In this document: piece by piece, positions 19,559 to 28,087 of the stretch
Position numbering within the stretch: position 1 is the first letter of the stretch
How the letters are laid out: each line of letters begins with the position of its first letter
NCBI GenBank assembly: GCA_902574205.1
Contig: CACGMS010000005.1
Span: 1-53,355, forward strand
Reading direction: 5' to 3'
Source: an uncultured Candidatus Hydrogenedens sp.
Lineage (GTDB): Bacteria; Myxococcota; UBA4151
DNA length: 53,355 nt
Notes under the pieces: generated by a model
The model's input: only the letters and a program-made list of their open reading frames with translations
Told to the model about the DNA's origin: nothing
Databases searched by the model: none
Position numbers and translations under genes: made by a program

Positions 19559-22048
19559 GTGCTCCTGACTATAGCCCTCGTAGTCAACACAAGCTCAGCA
19601 ATCGTGGACTGGAGACTACTCGCTGCAGCAAAGAACCCGCTCGTTGCTCAGCACTTGGGATTTAACCCTGAACGATTACCGGTTTGGGTAGAGCTTGAGC
19701 GTAGCGATCATCAACTGTGGCAAAGCCTGCGAAAGAACGGTCTGCGCGGAGGAATTGAAAGTCAGCCCTTAATCGGTCCATTTAGTAGCGGCTGGGTGAC
19801 GCCTGAAGACCTCAATCAACTCGCTGCCACGCCGGGTTTAATTCGCCTAGAAACTTACACGCCAGCGCAAATCCATACCCCTCTTTATGTGACCAACGAG
19901 CATCTTCGCGCCCGGCGCAGTGCTAACCTCCACGCGCCCAATCATAACTTGTATGGTCAAGGTGTGCGGGTCGCAAATATCGACGTCGGACTCGATTATT
20001 TTCATCCTGCATTTTTTGAAATAGGCGAACCAATACCGTTTATTGATGCAGACCAATCCGGTGATCTAAGCGCAGGCGACGGTCTGGATTTAAATTCCAA
20101 TGGCCAAATCGATGAGGATGAACAGCTCATCGTCTTGCAAAGTAAAATTCACGATTGGCGGGCTGGTCTAATCGAAGGCTCTGAACTGAATCGTTTAGAA
20201 CCAGACCTTGACTGGTTGTTTATTGATAAAAACGGGAACGGTCGGCGCGAGTATGGCGGCGATAACGAGTCAGAAATTGAGCACACCAATGCCTTTGGTG
20301 AGCCCATTTTTGCCATGCTTGATCGCGATGGAGATGGTGTTTTCACGACGAAAGATCGCCTCATTCCGTTGCTTGGCTCACGTGTTGCGGTCTATCGCCA
20401 TGGTCAACGCAGTTATTATCGTGGACAAGACCTGACTCGAGCCCCACATGGCGATGACTTTCACGGTACTGGCGTTTGGGGTATCTTAGCGGCCGGGCCA
20501 CCGGGTCACCGATTCGCTGGAATCGCCCCAAAAGCAACGCTCCTTCATTTTCACCGAAACCGGTTCAACCTGGTCGATGCCATTCATTTCGCCATCGCTG
20601 AGAAGGCAGATCTCGTTCTGCATGAATATGGTGCTTGGGTTCATCAGTTTGGCGATGGCTCATCGATTGTCGAGCGCCTCGTTGGTCACAGTCAAAAACT
20701 CGGAGTCCCTCATATATTACCCGCTGGCAATCTAGCGAGTTCAAAGCGATCTGCTCACTTGAACATCCCCGCAGGCGAGACGCGTTCGCTTACCCTTTTT
20801 CTTCCTGAACGACAGATTGAAATCCTCTATGGCTCCATGATCTGGACCGGCCCTGACGAGCTCGAAATTTATATTCAACCCCGGGGAGGCGTCGAAACAA
20901 GAGTTCCAACAGACGCGCTCGAAGCTCAAGCTTTTGACCACGAGGACCGACTCATTGTCGCTGAACAACGCACCAACGCCAAGAGGACTCACAAATTGGA
21001 TTGGGTCTTATGGGCATGGCGAGACCGACTAAGACAGCTTCCTGATCGCGAGTGGGCCATCCGTGTAGTGAACCCATCTGATCAAGCCATCGACGTCCTT
21101 TTACGGATCGCCGATAACAAAACGTCCTGGACGGGTGGCGCCCATTTTCGCGGTGAAGAGTTTTCGACAAAATCACGCTCAGCAACCTGGCCTTCGACGG
21201 CGACAGGAACCGATCAACATGGTCTGTCCGTCTTTGCTTTTGCAGGTCGAGGTGATCGTGCGGGCGGTCCCGAAAATGAAGCGACAGGCGATCTCCGTAG
21301 CTATTCAGGTCATGGTCCTCGAGTTGACGGTGCGCCTCTAGTCGGCATTGCTGCTCCAGATAACCCCTCAACAACCTGGCCTGGGTCGGCGAACGAGGTC
21401 GGACCCGCTGGTTACGGTAGCTTCAATGGAACCTCGGGCGCTGGCCCTCATGTTGCCGGAGCGCTCGCCTTGTTGGTTCAAGCGGGCTGGAGCGCAAATG
21501 ATGGCTTATCTTTACTCTTACGACATACTCAAATCGATGATCAGGTCGATGCAGGCCCCATGCAAGCTTGGGGAGCAGGTAAGCTGCGCTTAGACCGAGC
21601 ACTCAATCGAAATCTTGATCCCTTAAGCGACAACTTTACACCACCACAACCCGATGATCCCGGACCATTTGCATTGGCTAGCCCTCCCGATAACGGCATT
21701 CAACGGTTGCGATTATCTACTCAAAACCCATGGCTTGATTGGCGAGATCAACCGATGTTTTTAGAAGGCGCATCCGAACCCGTTGAGGTCGAGTGGATCA
21801 GTCAAGAGGGGCTTAGAGGGCGCTATCTCCTTGAATTAACGACACCAAACCAAAGCAGTGAACCCGAAGATTTACCCGCGCCTTTAGCTCAAGTGTTAAC
21901 CCCTCAACGCGCCCAATCCAAGGTATCCGAGCTGACGCCATCAAACGATCCGCTCATCGGAAAGACGCCCCCACCTGCCAGTTGTCACAGTTTCCCTCCT
22001 TCGTTATGGCTTGGCTTGGTCCTCATCGGCTTGAGAAGACGCCAATGA
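19559..22048 (+). CDS. Secreted subtilisin-family serine protease with calcium-binding insert and Cys-containing C-terminal tail
   Basis: This 829-residue S8 peptidase has a signal peptide and a complete catalytic triad: Asp142 (VANIDVGLDYFHP), His302 (DFHGTGVWG) and Ser626 (NGTSGAGPHVAG). Between Asp and His lies a long insert with repeated Asp/Asn-rich loops (DADQSGDLSAGDG, DKNGNGRREYGGD, DRDGDGVFTTKD), probably calcium-binding. The extreme C-terminus (SCHSFPPSLWLGLVLIGLRRRQ region, residues about 808-829) has a Cys, a hydrophobic span and an Arg cluster, like MYXO-CTERM sorting tails. The GTG start follows GAGGAG and comes four bases after the mnmG stop. Its stop overlaps the mnmE start by four bases. 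A secreted protease between two tRNA-modification genes is unusual. Confidence 0.88.
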   Translation: MLLTIALVVNTSSAIVDWRLLAAAKNPLVAQHLGFNPERLPVWVELERSDHQLWQSLRKNGLRGGIESQPLIGPFSSGWVTPEDLNQLAATPGLIRLETYTPAQIHTPLYVTNEHLRARRSANLHAPNHNLYGQGVRVANIDVGLDYFHPAFFEIGEPIPFIDADQSGDLSAGDGLDLNSNGQIDEDEQLIVLQSKIHDWRAGLIEGSELNRLEPDLDWLFIDKNGNGRREYGGDNESEIEHTNAFGEPIFAMLDRDGDGVFTTKDRLIPLLGSRVAVYRHGQRSYYRGQDLTRAPHGDDFHGTGVWGILAAGPPGHRFAGIAPKATLLHFHRNRFNLVDAIHFAIAEKADLVLHEYGAWVHQFGDGSSIVERLVGHSQKLGVPHILPAGNLASSKRSAHLNIPAGETRSLTLFLPERQIEILYGSMIWTGPDELEIYIQPRGGVETRVPTDALEAQAFDHEDRLIVAEQRTNAKRTHKLDWVLWAWRDRLRQLPDREWAIRVVNPSDQAIDVLLRIADNKTSWTGGAHFRGEEFSTKSRSATWPSTATGTDQHGLSVFAFAGRGDRAGGPENEATGDLRSYSGHGPRVDGAPLVGIAAPDNPSTTWPGSANEVGPAGYGSFNGTSGAGPHVAGALALLVQAGWSANDGLSLLLRHTQIDDQVDAGPMQAWGAGKLRLDRALNRNLDPLSDNFTPPQPDDPGPFALASPPDNGIQRLRLSTQNPWLDWRDQPMFLEGASEPVEVEWISQEGLRGRYLLELTTPNQSSEPEDLPAPLAQVLTPQRAQSKVSELTPSNDPLIGKTPPPASCHSFPPSLWLGLVLIGLRRRQ

Positions 22049-23331
22049 ACACAATCGTCGCCTGTGCAACAGGGCTGGATCCGTCTGCTCTAGCTGTGAT
22101 TCGCCTCAGCGGGGCAAAAGCGCTGAGTATTGCTCGATCGCTGTGCGGACCTCAAGCACTGACGAAAGATCGGTATTTCGAACTTGTTCGGGTGGGTGAT
22201 CAGATCGGCACTCTAGATCGCTGTCTTGCAGTCGCCTTTTTCGCTCCACGCAGCTTTACCGGTGAAGATATCGTTGAATTCCATCTTCATGGGGGCCCTG
22301 GTTTAGTTCAGGCGGTTATCAATGCCTGTTTAGCGCATGGTGCTCGCGAAGCAGAACCTGGAGAATTCACACGTCGTGCCTACCTTGCCGGCAAACTCGA
22401 CCTTGTTGAAGCCGAAGCGATTGCTGTGCGAGCAACCGCAGCAACCGAACGCGCGGCACGATTAGCAGAAGCTGGTGTCGCCGGTCGTCTAAGCGCTTTT
22501 GCTCGGCGGCTAGAAGTGGAACTGACCGGCTTGAGAGCACAAGTTGAAGGTTGGCTCGACTTTGATCCCGAAGAACTTGACGAAAGCTACCTTAGCCCAT
22601 TGGTCGGCGCGCTGATCACGGCAGGTGATCGTTTGCACAATGCAGCAGCGATTGGATCACGATCGCTTCCTTTATTTGAAGCACCGATTGTTTTACTTTC
22701 CGGGCCTGTCAACGCCGGAAAATCGAGCTTATTCAACATGATAGCTGGTGACGACCGAGCGCTGGTTAGCGATGAAGCGGGCACCACAAGAGACTGGCTT
22801 GAAGTCACTATTTCTTTGGCCTCTGGCGTCATTCGCCTGCGCGACTCAGCGGGAATCCGTGAGGCGACAGGCGCAGTGGAAGCGGCAGGAATTCAGCGCG
22901 CCCATGCCCTGCGCCAAGAGGCCGATTTAGTACTCTGGTGCTCACCGGCGAACACCCCAACCAAGGCACCCGATCAAGCCCTTCTTTTGTGCACGAAATC
23001 CGACCAAGGCCGAGGGCCCGGTTTAGCTGTTTCATCACATACTGGCGAAGGGATAAACGAACTTTTAGAAACGCTAAACGTAACTCTATTTGCTCAATTC
23101 GCTGCCGACTCTGAAACGGGCGTTGCGACCTCGAGACGACAGATAAACCGTTTAGAGTTCGCCGCTCAAGCTACCCACTCAGCGGCAACTCAAATGCAGG
23201 ATCAATGCCCAGAACTCGCTGCTGCTGACCTTCGGGCCGCATGCGATGCCCTGAGCGATTTGACGGGAGCGCAAGAACCTGACGAACTCATGCTCGACGC
23301 ACTCTTTGGGCAGTTCTGCTTAGGTAAATAA
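22045..23331 (+). CDS. mnmE: tRNA modification GTPase MnmE (TrmE)
   Basis: MnmE is the GTPase and tetrahydrofolate-binding half of the MnmEG tRNA-modifying complex. The 428 residues show the N-terminal formyl-folate-binding domain, the helical domain (RRAYLAGKLDLVEAEAI) and the G domain: P-loop GPVNAGKS, switch DEAGTTRD, and DSAGIRE. It ends with the hallmark C-terminal FGQFCLGK containing the functional Cys. The G4 motif reads TKSD instead of the usual NKxD. The length is a little below the usual 450. I chose the ATG at 22045, which overlaps the subtilase stop (ATGA); the open frame upstream encodes subtilase tail in another frame. Its stop is two bases from the convergent trxB stop. Confidence 0.95.
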   Translation: MNTIVACATGLDPSALAVIRLSGAKALSIARSLCGPQALTKDRYFELVRVGDQIGTLDRCLAVAFFAPRSFTGEDIVEFHLHGGPGLVQAVINACLAHGAREAEPGEFTRRAYLAGKLDLVEAEAIAVRATAATERAARLAEAGVAGRLSAFARRLEVELTGLRAQVEGWLDFDPEELDESYLSPLVGALITAGDRLHNAAAIGSRSLPLFEAPIVLLSGPVNAGKSSLFNMIAGDDRALVSDEAGTTRDWLEVTISLASGVIRLRDSAGIREATGAVEAAGIQRAHALRQEADLVLWCSPANTPTKAPDQALLLCTKSDQGRGPGLAVSSHTGEGINELLETLNVTLFAQFAADSETGVATSRRQINRLEFAAQATHSAATQMQDQCPELAAADLRAACDALSDLTGAQEPDELMLDALFGQFCLGK

Positions 23332-23333
23332 AC

Positions 23334-24275
23334 TCAGCCGCGACCGGTACTTTCAAGCCAGCGTTCAGCATCAATCGCCGCCATACATCCCGTACCCGCT
23401 GCAGTAATCGCCTGCCGATACACATGATCCGTGGCGTCGCCGCAAACAAAGACGCCCTCATGAATGGTCTTTGAACTATCGGGCTGATGATCCAGATAAC
23501 CAGCCTCATCCTTGGGTAATGCATCGCCCGTCCATGCCGTGTTTGGGGTATGACCAATGGCGATGAACAACCCCTCACAAGCAAATTCTTCTCGCTCGCC
23601 TGAAAGCGTGTCTTCAATCACGATCGCTTTGAGCCCGCCTTCGGAAACCTCGCCCAAACAATCGACCACCACCTTGTTCCAATGCATCGTAATTTTATCA
23701 TTGCTCAAGACGCGTTCTTGCATCGGCTTAGAGGCTCGAAGGCTATCACGACGATGCATCACATGAACCTCGCTCGCAAAGCGAGTTAGGAACGATGCCT
23801 CTTCCATTGCCGTATCACCTCCACCAACAACCACCACCTTGGCATTACGGAAAAATGCCCCATCGCATGTGGCACAAGCGGACACGCCATAGCCCATCAG
23901 CTTGCTTTCATTCTCAAGACCTAAAAGACGCGCCGAGGCGCCCGATGCAATAATCAGCACATCACAAGTAACGAAGGAACCATCTGAGAAATTGAGCTTT
24001 TTCGGATGTGCTTCCATTTCACATGACTCGACCTCTGCAAACTCAAAGGTCGTTCCAAAGCGTTCCGCTTGTTTGCGAAATCGATCCATCAACTCAGGAC
24101 CCATCACCCCTTCAGGAAAGCCAGGGTAATTTTCCACATCGGTCGTGATCGTTAGCTGCCCACCGGGTTGCATACCGTCCAACACATGAGGCGCCAGATT
24201 CGCGCGCGATGCATACAAAGCCGCGGTTAAACCGGCAGGACCAGAACCAACAATAACTACTTTATGATGAGTCAC
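23334..24275 (-). CDS. trxB: Thioredoxin reductase
   Basis: This NADPH- and FAD-dependent enzyme reduces thioredoxin in the cytoplasm. The 313-residue product shows the FAD motif VVIVGSGPAGLTAALYASRA at the N-terminus, the redox-active CATC (SACATCDGAFF) and the NADPH-binding VVVVGGGDTAMEEA. The C-terminal FAD motif is VFVCGDATDHVYRQ. I chose a GTG start at 24275 (VTHHKVVIVG) because GAGG lies about eight bases upstream and the family begins there; an open frame continues 25 codons further. It follows tcdA after 19 bases on the same strand. Length and motifs match bacterial low-molecular-weight TrxB. Confidence 0.95.
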   Translation of the reverse strand: MTHHKVVIVGSGPAGLTAALYASRANLAPHVLDGMQPGGQLTITTDVENYPGFPEGVMGPELMDRFRKQAERFGTTFEFAEVESCEMEAHPKKLNFSDGSFVTCDVLIIASGASARLLGLENESKLMGYGVSACATCDGAFFRNAKVVVVGGGDTAMEEASFLTRFASEVHVMHRRDSLRASKPMQERVLSNDKITMHWNKVVVDCLGEVSEGGLKAIVIEDTLSGEREEFACEGLFIAIGHTPNTAWTGDALPKDEAGYLDHQPDSSKTIHEGVFVCGDATDHVYRQAITAAGTGCMAAIDAERWLESTGRG

Positions 24276-24294
24276 ATCAAATTCCTCGGATGAA

Positions 24295-25134
24295 TTAGGA
24301 TAAAGATAAGGATTTAATTTCAGAACGGAAGTGGTCCACCGCACCAGCAACCATCGTCATACCAAAAGCTGCAGTCACAAAACCTACCGAACCTAAAACC
24401 ACATTGCGATGATCACAGGTATGCAAATCGCGAAATTCACCATCAGGCGCAGGGCATACACAGACATCGTCAAATGGCGTTTGCGTACTTTGAGGGTCAT
24501 TCGGCGGCTCGGTCGAATAGACACAAGATATGCCCGATTCAATTCCGTAGAGTTTACGTAAAATTTTACGAATCGAACGTGCCATCGGGTCGGTATGTGT
24601 CTGTGCCAAATCAGCCTGTCGTACCTGTGTAGGATCAAGACGGGCAGCTGCTCCCATACTTGAAATAACCGGTATTTCTCGATTCTTGCACTGAGCTAGC
24701 AAATGGCATTTAGCCGTAAGGTTATCGATAGCATCGAGGACTAGATCGGGTTTCAAAGCCAACAACTCATCGCTCGACTCTTGGTTGTAAAAGGCGATTC
24801 GAGGGTCAACATCAGCCACGGGATTTATCGCTAACAAGCGATCAGCCATCACGGCTGCTTTGTGTTTTCCGATCGTCCCTTTTCGCGCATGGAGTTGACG
24901 GTTGGTATTCGTCACGCAGACCTTATCAAAATCAACCAAACTGACGCGACCAACGCCCGTTCGAACCAGCATTTCAGCAGCCCAAGAACCCACACCACCA
25001 AGACCGATAACCATGACATGCCGAGTCTTTAGGCGCTCAACCAAAGACGAGCCCAAAAGACGCTCGCCGCGATGAAAGCGCAGCTGCTCAGTCGCTTTTC
25101 GTTTAACAACACTGGTTTCGACCTGAATCATCAT
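24295..25134 (-). CDS. tcdA: tRNA threonylcarbamoyladenosine dehydratase (TcdA/CsdL)
   Basis: TcdA is an E1-like enzyme that cyclises t6A37 of tRNA to ct6A using ATP. The 279-residue product has the ThiF/E1 nucleotide motif MVIGLGGVGSWAAEMLVRTG followed by LVDFDKVCVTNTNRQ with the ATP-contacting Asp, Asn and Arg. Further on are LDAIDNLTAKCHL and the family-typical SSMGAAARLDPT. A pair of cysteines (CVCPAPDG, then CDHRN) occurs late in the protein. The start overlaps the TatD gene stop by four bases (ATGA). It forms a minus-strand group with tatD and trxB. Length and motifs fit the family well. Confidence 0.9.
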   Translation of the reverse strand: MMIQVETSVVKRKATEQLRFHRGERLLGSSLVERLKTRHVMVIGLGGVGSWAAEMLVRTGVGRVSLVDFDKVCVTNTNRQLHARKGTIGKHKAAVMADRLLAINPVADVDPRIAFYNQESSDELLALKPDLVLDAIDNLTAKCHLLAQCKNREIPVISSMGAAARLDPTQVRQADLAQTHTDPMARSIRKILRKLYGIESGISCVYSTEPPNDPQSTQTPFDDVCVCPAPDGEFRDLHTCDHRNVVLGSVGFVTAAFGMTMVAGAVDHFRSEIKSLSLS

Positions 25135-25844
25135 TCACCCTTTAGAAACCGTTGGTAGTTGGCAAAAACTAGCGCCTTGAGCGAGTCCGAAGAGCAATTC
25201 TTTGCTTTTGCCGCCGCGTCGTAAAGCACTGGTAATGTCTCCCATGGCGCTTGGTCTTCATCCTCGGCATCCGACTCGAGCAACAAAAGGTGGTCAGGAA
25301 CAGCCCGTAACAACCTCAAATCACGACCAACTTTCGGTCCTACCGATATATACACACCCGCACGCCACCAAGGCTCAAAGCGAGAAGGTCGACCACTGCA
25401 GCGATGCAACATGACTGCACTACGATGGCCACGGATCGCGGCCAAAATCGAACTCCCGTCGCCGACAATATGTAAAATTAAAGGGAGTTCGTGCTCTCGA
25501 CCCAAGCGCAATTGCTGCGCCAAAACCTCAGTTTGCTCGATTCCAGCATGACGATCTAAGCCGAGTTCACCCAATGCATGTGGTCGCTGCTGATTCAAGG
25601 CTTGCGACAAACGCTCCAACCAATTTTCTCGCGGCTTAAACAACGGATGCTGGCCATAGGCATAATCAACACCATCAAGGCCGACAGGTGCCCGATAAGG
25701 CTCACAGACACCCGGAACAAGCACCGATCTAACGCCAGCAAGTCGCAATCGCTCAAGTGCTGAGCTTGGATTTTTGAATCGATCAAGGTGTATATGGGCG
25801 TCGATCAATTTGCACTTCGCTCTCGCCTGTTCAATTCTGCCCAT
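25131..25844 (-). CDS. tatD: TatD-family metal-dependent hydrolase
   Basis: TatD proteins are TIM-barrel metallohydrolases, usually with DNase activity. The 237 residues show the N-terminal metal motif DAHIHLD, then ALGELGLD with the conserved Glu, LPLILH, MLHRCSG and the C-terminal ESDAED. The first ATG is at 25844, but the family usually starts two or three residues before DAHIHL. The TTG codon giving LIDAHIHLD, about 12 codons in, could therefore be the true start; no ribosome site decides it. It is divergent from the folE-like gene with 33 bases between starts. The family is clear, but the subgroup and true substrate are not. Confidence 0.8.
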   Translation of the reverse strand: MGRIEQARAKCKLIDAHIHLDRFKNPSSALERLRLAGVRSVLVPGVCEPYRAPVGLDGVDYAYGQHPLFKPRENWLERLSQALNQQRPHALGELGLDRHAGIEQTEVLAQQLRLGREHELPLILHIVGDGSSILAAIRGHRSAVMLHRCSGRPSRFEPWWRAGVYISVGPKVGRDLRLLRAVPDHLLLLESDAEDEDQAPWETLPVLYDAAAKAKNCSSDSLKALVFANYQRFLKGE

Positions 25845-25877
25845 GCCCGCTTAGCCGTGGTGATTCAAGGAGGTCAC

Positions 25878-26402
25878 ATGAGCAAAGAGTCTTTGATCGC
25901 TGCTTTTTCGGCTCTCCTTAACGAATTGCCGGGTCAGCCACCCAAAGAAGAGGACCTCTTACCTTGGGCGAAACGTCTGACGGAAGCTTGGAGTGACGAA
26001 CTCCTTGGCGGCGAGAACATCGACCCCGCGCAAGCCCTCGGTTCACCGATGGAGCTTACCACTAGACGCCAGGCGATCTCCATGTCGGGCATTCGCTTCT
26101 CACTTGTTTGCCCTCACCACCTCACCTTAGCCATTGGTGAAGCGAGCGTTTCCTATCAACCACGCCATCACGTCGCCGGACCGTCGGGGCTAGTTCGCCT
26201 AATTGATGCGATCACGCGCCGGCGCATCCTGCAAGAAGAAGCAGCCGAACTCATTGCCGATACGCTCGAGCAAGTCCTGCAACCTCAACACCTCGAAATC
26301 ACCCTCAGCACCGAGCAAACCTGCGTCAGCTGTCGCGGCGTTCGACGACAAGGCACCGAGTTTGTAACGACCGTCCGACGAGGGCTTTCAGACGCCACCT
26401 AA
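25878..26402 (+). CDS. GTP cyclohydrolase I-like protein with altered catalytic His
   Basis: GTP cyclohydrolase I (FolE) makes dihydroneopterin triphosphate, the first step of folate and pterin synthesis. This 174-residue protein keeps the zinc-site pattern Cys78-x-His80-His81 (VCPHHL) and Cys149. The Cys-to-Cys spacing of 71 equals that between Cys110 and Cys181 of E. coli FolE. It also keeps VSYQPRHHVAGPSGLVRLIDA, corresponding to the family GLSK..R segment, and CRGVRR. However the residue equivalent to E. coli catalytic His179 is Gln147, and the Glu after the first Cys is Pro. The ATG has an excellent AAGGAGG site. The stop codon overlaps that of the convergent gene. It could be a folE paralogue with changed chemistry. 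Confidence 0.75.
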   Translation: MSKESLIAAFSALLNELPGQPPKEEDLLPWAKRLTEAWSDELLGGENIDPAQALGSPMELTTRRQAISMSGIRFSLVCPHHLTLAIGEASVSYQPRHHVAGPSGLVRLIDAITRRRILQEEAAELIADTLEQVLQPQHLEITLSTEQTCVSCRGVRRQGTEFVTTVRRGLSDAT

Positions 26403-28087
26403 TAGCTGCGTTTATAACTCAAGACCACTCGATCATTGTGATTAAAGCGACCGAACATCGACTGGGAAGAGCCGGCGAAAATTTCGGCGCTCAGTTGGAT
26501 TTTTTCTCCCTCTGAACCCAACAACCAAGCGACCGAAGGCATGAACAGCCCGTCTTGACCGAACGGATGAATAACCCCCGCCAAAACCCATTCAAACCGC
26601 TCTTTGATCTCGCCTTTTAGTGCACAATTCACCGTCACGAGATGTGACGAATCCGGGTCAAAAGGCCGATCAAGGGTGCCGCTTGCGCTCATCGAGCTTT
26701 CATCCAAAACCATCAAGGGTGTGTTCGGGACATCAAAGACGATAAAATCGCTCACTCCGAGAACAGCGATTAAGCCCGGTGGGCTTTGGTATTCAATCTG
26801 CAAGGCTGTGTGCAAGGTAGCAAGCCCTGAAATAGGCTGCATTGCTGGTGAGAACAGCGTTCTCCCGCCCAGAAACCGAGGCGTCCAAGCCGTCTCTAGG
26901 GCAAAGACATAAGGACCGAAACTGCGGCGAGCTTGAGCACCAATCTGAGCCAAGCGATGAAAGGTGCTCGTCAGCAAGGACGACCCATCATTTTGTGCGC
27001 GCGCTTGAACCATCTTGGCCTGAAAGCGCTCCAAGGCGGCGAGTCGGTCCGGTGTCAACTGTTCGAGTAAGGGTGTATCACCCATCATCGTGATCAAACT
27101 CAACACCGCTGCTAAATCTGGATCCATTTTGAGTTCAGGAAAACGATCAAAACCGTAAAACCCCCAGAGTCCTAACTCGGCACCGTAAAGTCGTCCTCTT
27201 AGACGTAAAGCGCCGCTAAAATCCTCCGGCTTAAGCTCAGGCTTGGCAAAGTAAAACAGGTTGCTTTGCCATTGATCTTCCACGCTTGGATCGAACAGCC
27301 ATGACACATCACCAATCGGCAAACTCGCCCCTTGATCAGGGCTTGCCGTGCCCCAATCATTACCCCACAGACGCATCTCCAAGGGTCGATGGCGCGGAAC
27401 AAAAGCGAACTCAAAATGAACGTCATGAGTGTAATTCATCGTATATCGAGCAACGATCGACTCGACAGGTAGCGTCATGTCTTCGGGATCGCCGACCAAA
27501 CCAAACCGTAAGTCCTGAGGGGCAAACATCACCGATGGACCCATACCATCAGTCACACTCCAATCGACCTTTTGTAAGCCAAACTGGACCACTGTGTTTG
27601 CACCAAAACGGCGATCGTAGCGAAGCTCTGTAAGCTCAGTAAGTAAAACAGATTTACCCTCACCGCCCTCATCCGGATGATCCCAGCCGCCCCACAAACG
27701 AAGCCGAGCACCCATCCTCCAGCTTCGACCCGGGGCTGAGCGATGAATCAATTGCAAACGCATCAAACTCCAGAGTTCAAACACATCCTCCGGCGTTCCC
27801 AGGGTCGCGGGGTTGTGTTCAGCATCTAGACCAAGCGAAGTCAGCGTGCTTGAGCGCAATACAGTCGATGGCTTAAAGCTTGGCTTAAGCGAGATGCTAC
27901 CGGCGGGTTTAGGCTCGTCATCCAAGACGATATCGTCATCACTCGCCTCTTCAGGCGCCGCAGCTGGTTCGTCCTCAAGAACGATCTCGTCATCTTCTGA
28001 TTGAACCTGGTTAGCGCTCTGCTCAATCCCAGCTTCAGCCGAGGGCACCGCAGCGACCATCCACAAAGCACACCAGACAATCGTCAT
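26399..28087 (-). CDS. Outer-membrane protein with acidic N-terminal repeats
   Basis: I do not recognise the family. The 562-residue product has a signal peptide (about residues 1-19, ending SAEA). An acidic linker follows, containing two near-copies of DDEIVLEDEP and DDDIVLDDEP. The rest is a long beta-rich region with many Trp, Phe and Gly and no membrane helices, ending in an aromatic (SYKRSY), consistent with an outer-membrane barrel. The start overlaps the stop of the DUF2652 gene by four bases, so both are probably on one message. Its stop overlaps that of the convergent folE-like gene. Porin-like function is an inference from fold type only. Confidence 0.65.
   Translation of the reverse strand: MTIVWCALWMVAAVPSAEAGIEQSANQVQSEDDEIVLEDEPAAAPEEASDDDIVLDDEPKPAGSISLKPSFKPSTVLRSSTLTSLGLDAEHNPATLGTPEDVFELWSLMRLQLIHRSAPGRSWRMGARLRLWGGWDHPDEGGEGKSVLLTELTELRYDRRFGANTVVQFGLQKVDWSVTDGMGPSVMFAPQDLRFGLVGDPEDMTLPVESIVARYTMNYTHDVHFEFAFVPRHRPLEMRLWGNDWGTASPDQGASLPIGDVSWLFDPSVEDQWQSNLFYFAKPELKPEDFSGALRLRGRLYGAELGLWGFYGFDRFPELKMDPDLAAVLSLITMMGDTPLLEQLTPDRLAALERFQAKMVQARAQNDGSSLLTSTFHRLAQIGAQARRSFGPYVFALETAWTPRFLGGRTLFSPAMQPISGLATLHTALQIEYQSPPGLIAVLGVSDFIVFDVPNTPLMVLDESSMSASGTLDRPFDPDSSHLVTVNCALKGEIKERFEWVLAGVIHPFGQDGLFMPSVAWLLGSEGEKIQLSAEIFAGSSQSMFGRFNHNDRVVLSYKRSY

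Noticed and set aside
21982-22044. N-terminal extension of mnmE
   Set aside because: MnmE proteins begin close to the MNTIVA-type segment. The extra codons come from reading the subtilase tail in another frame.
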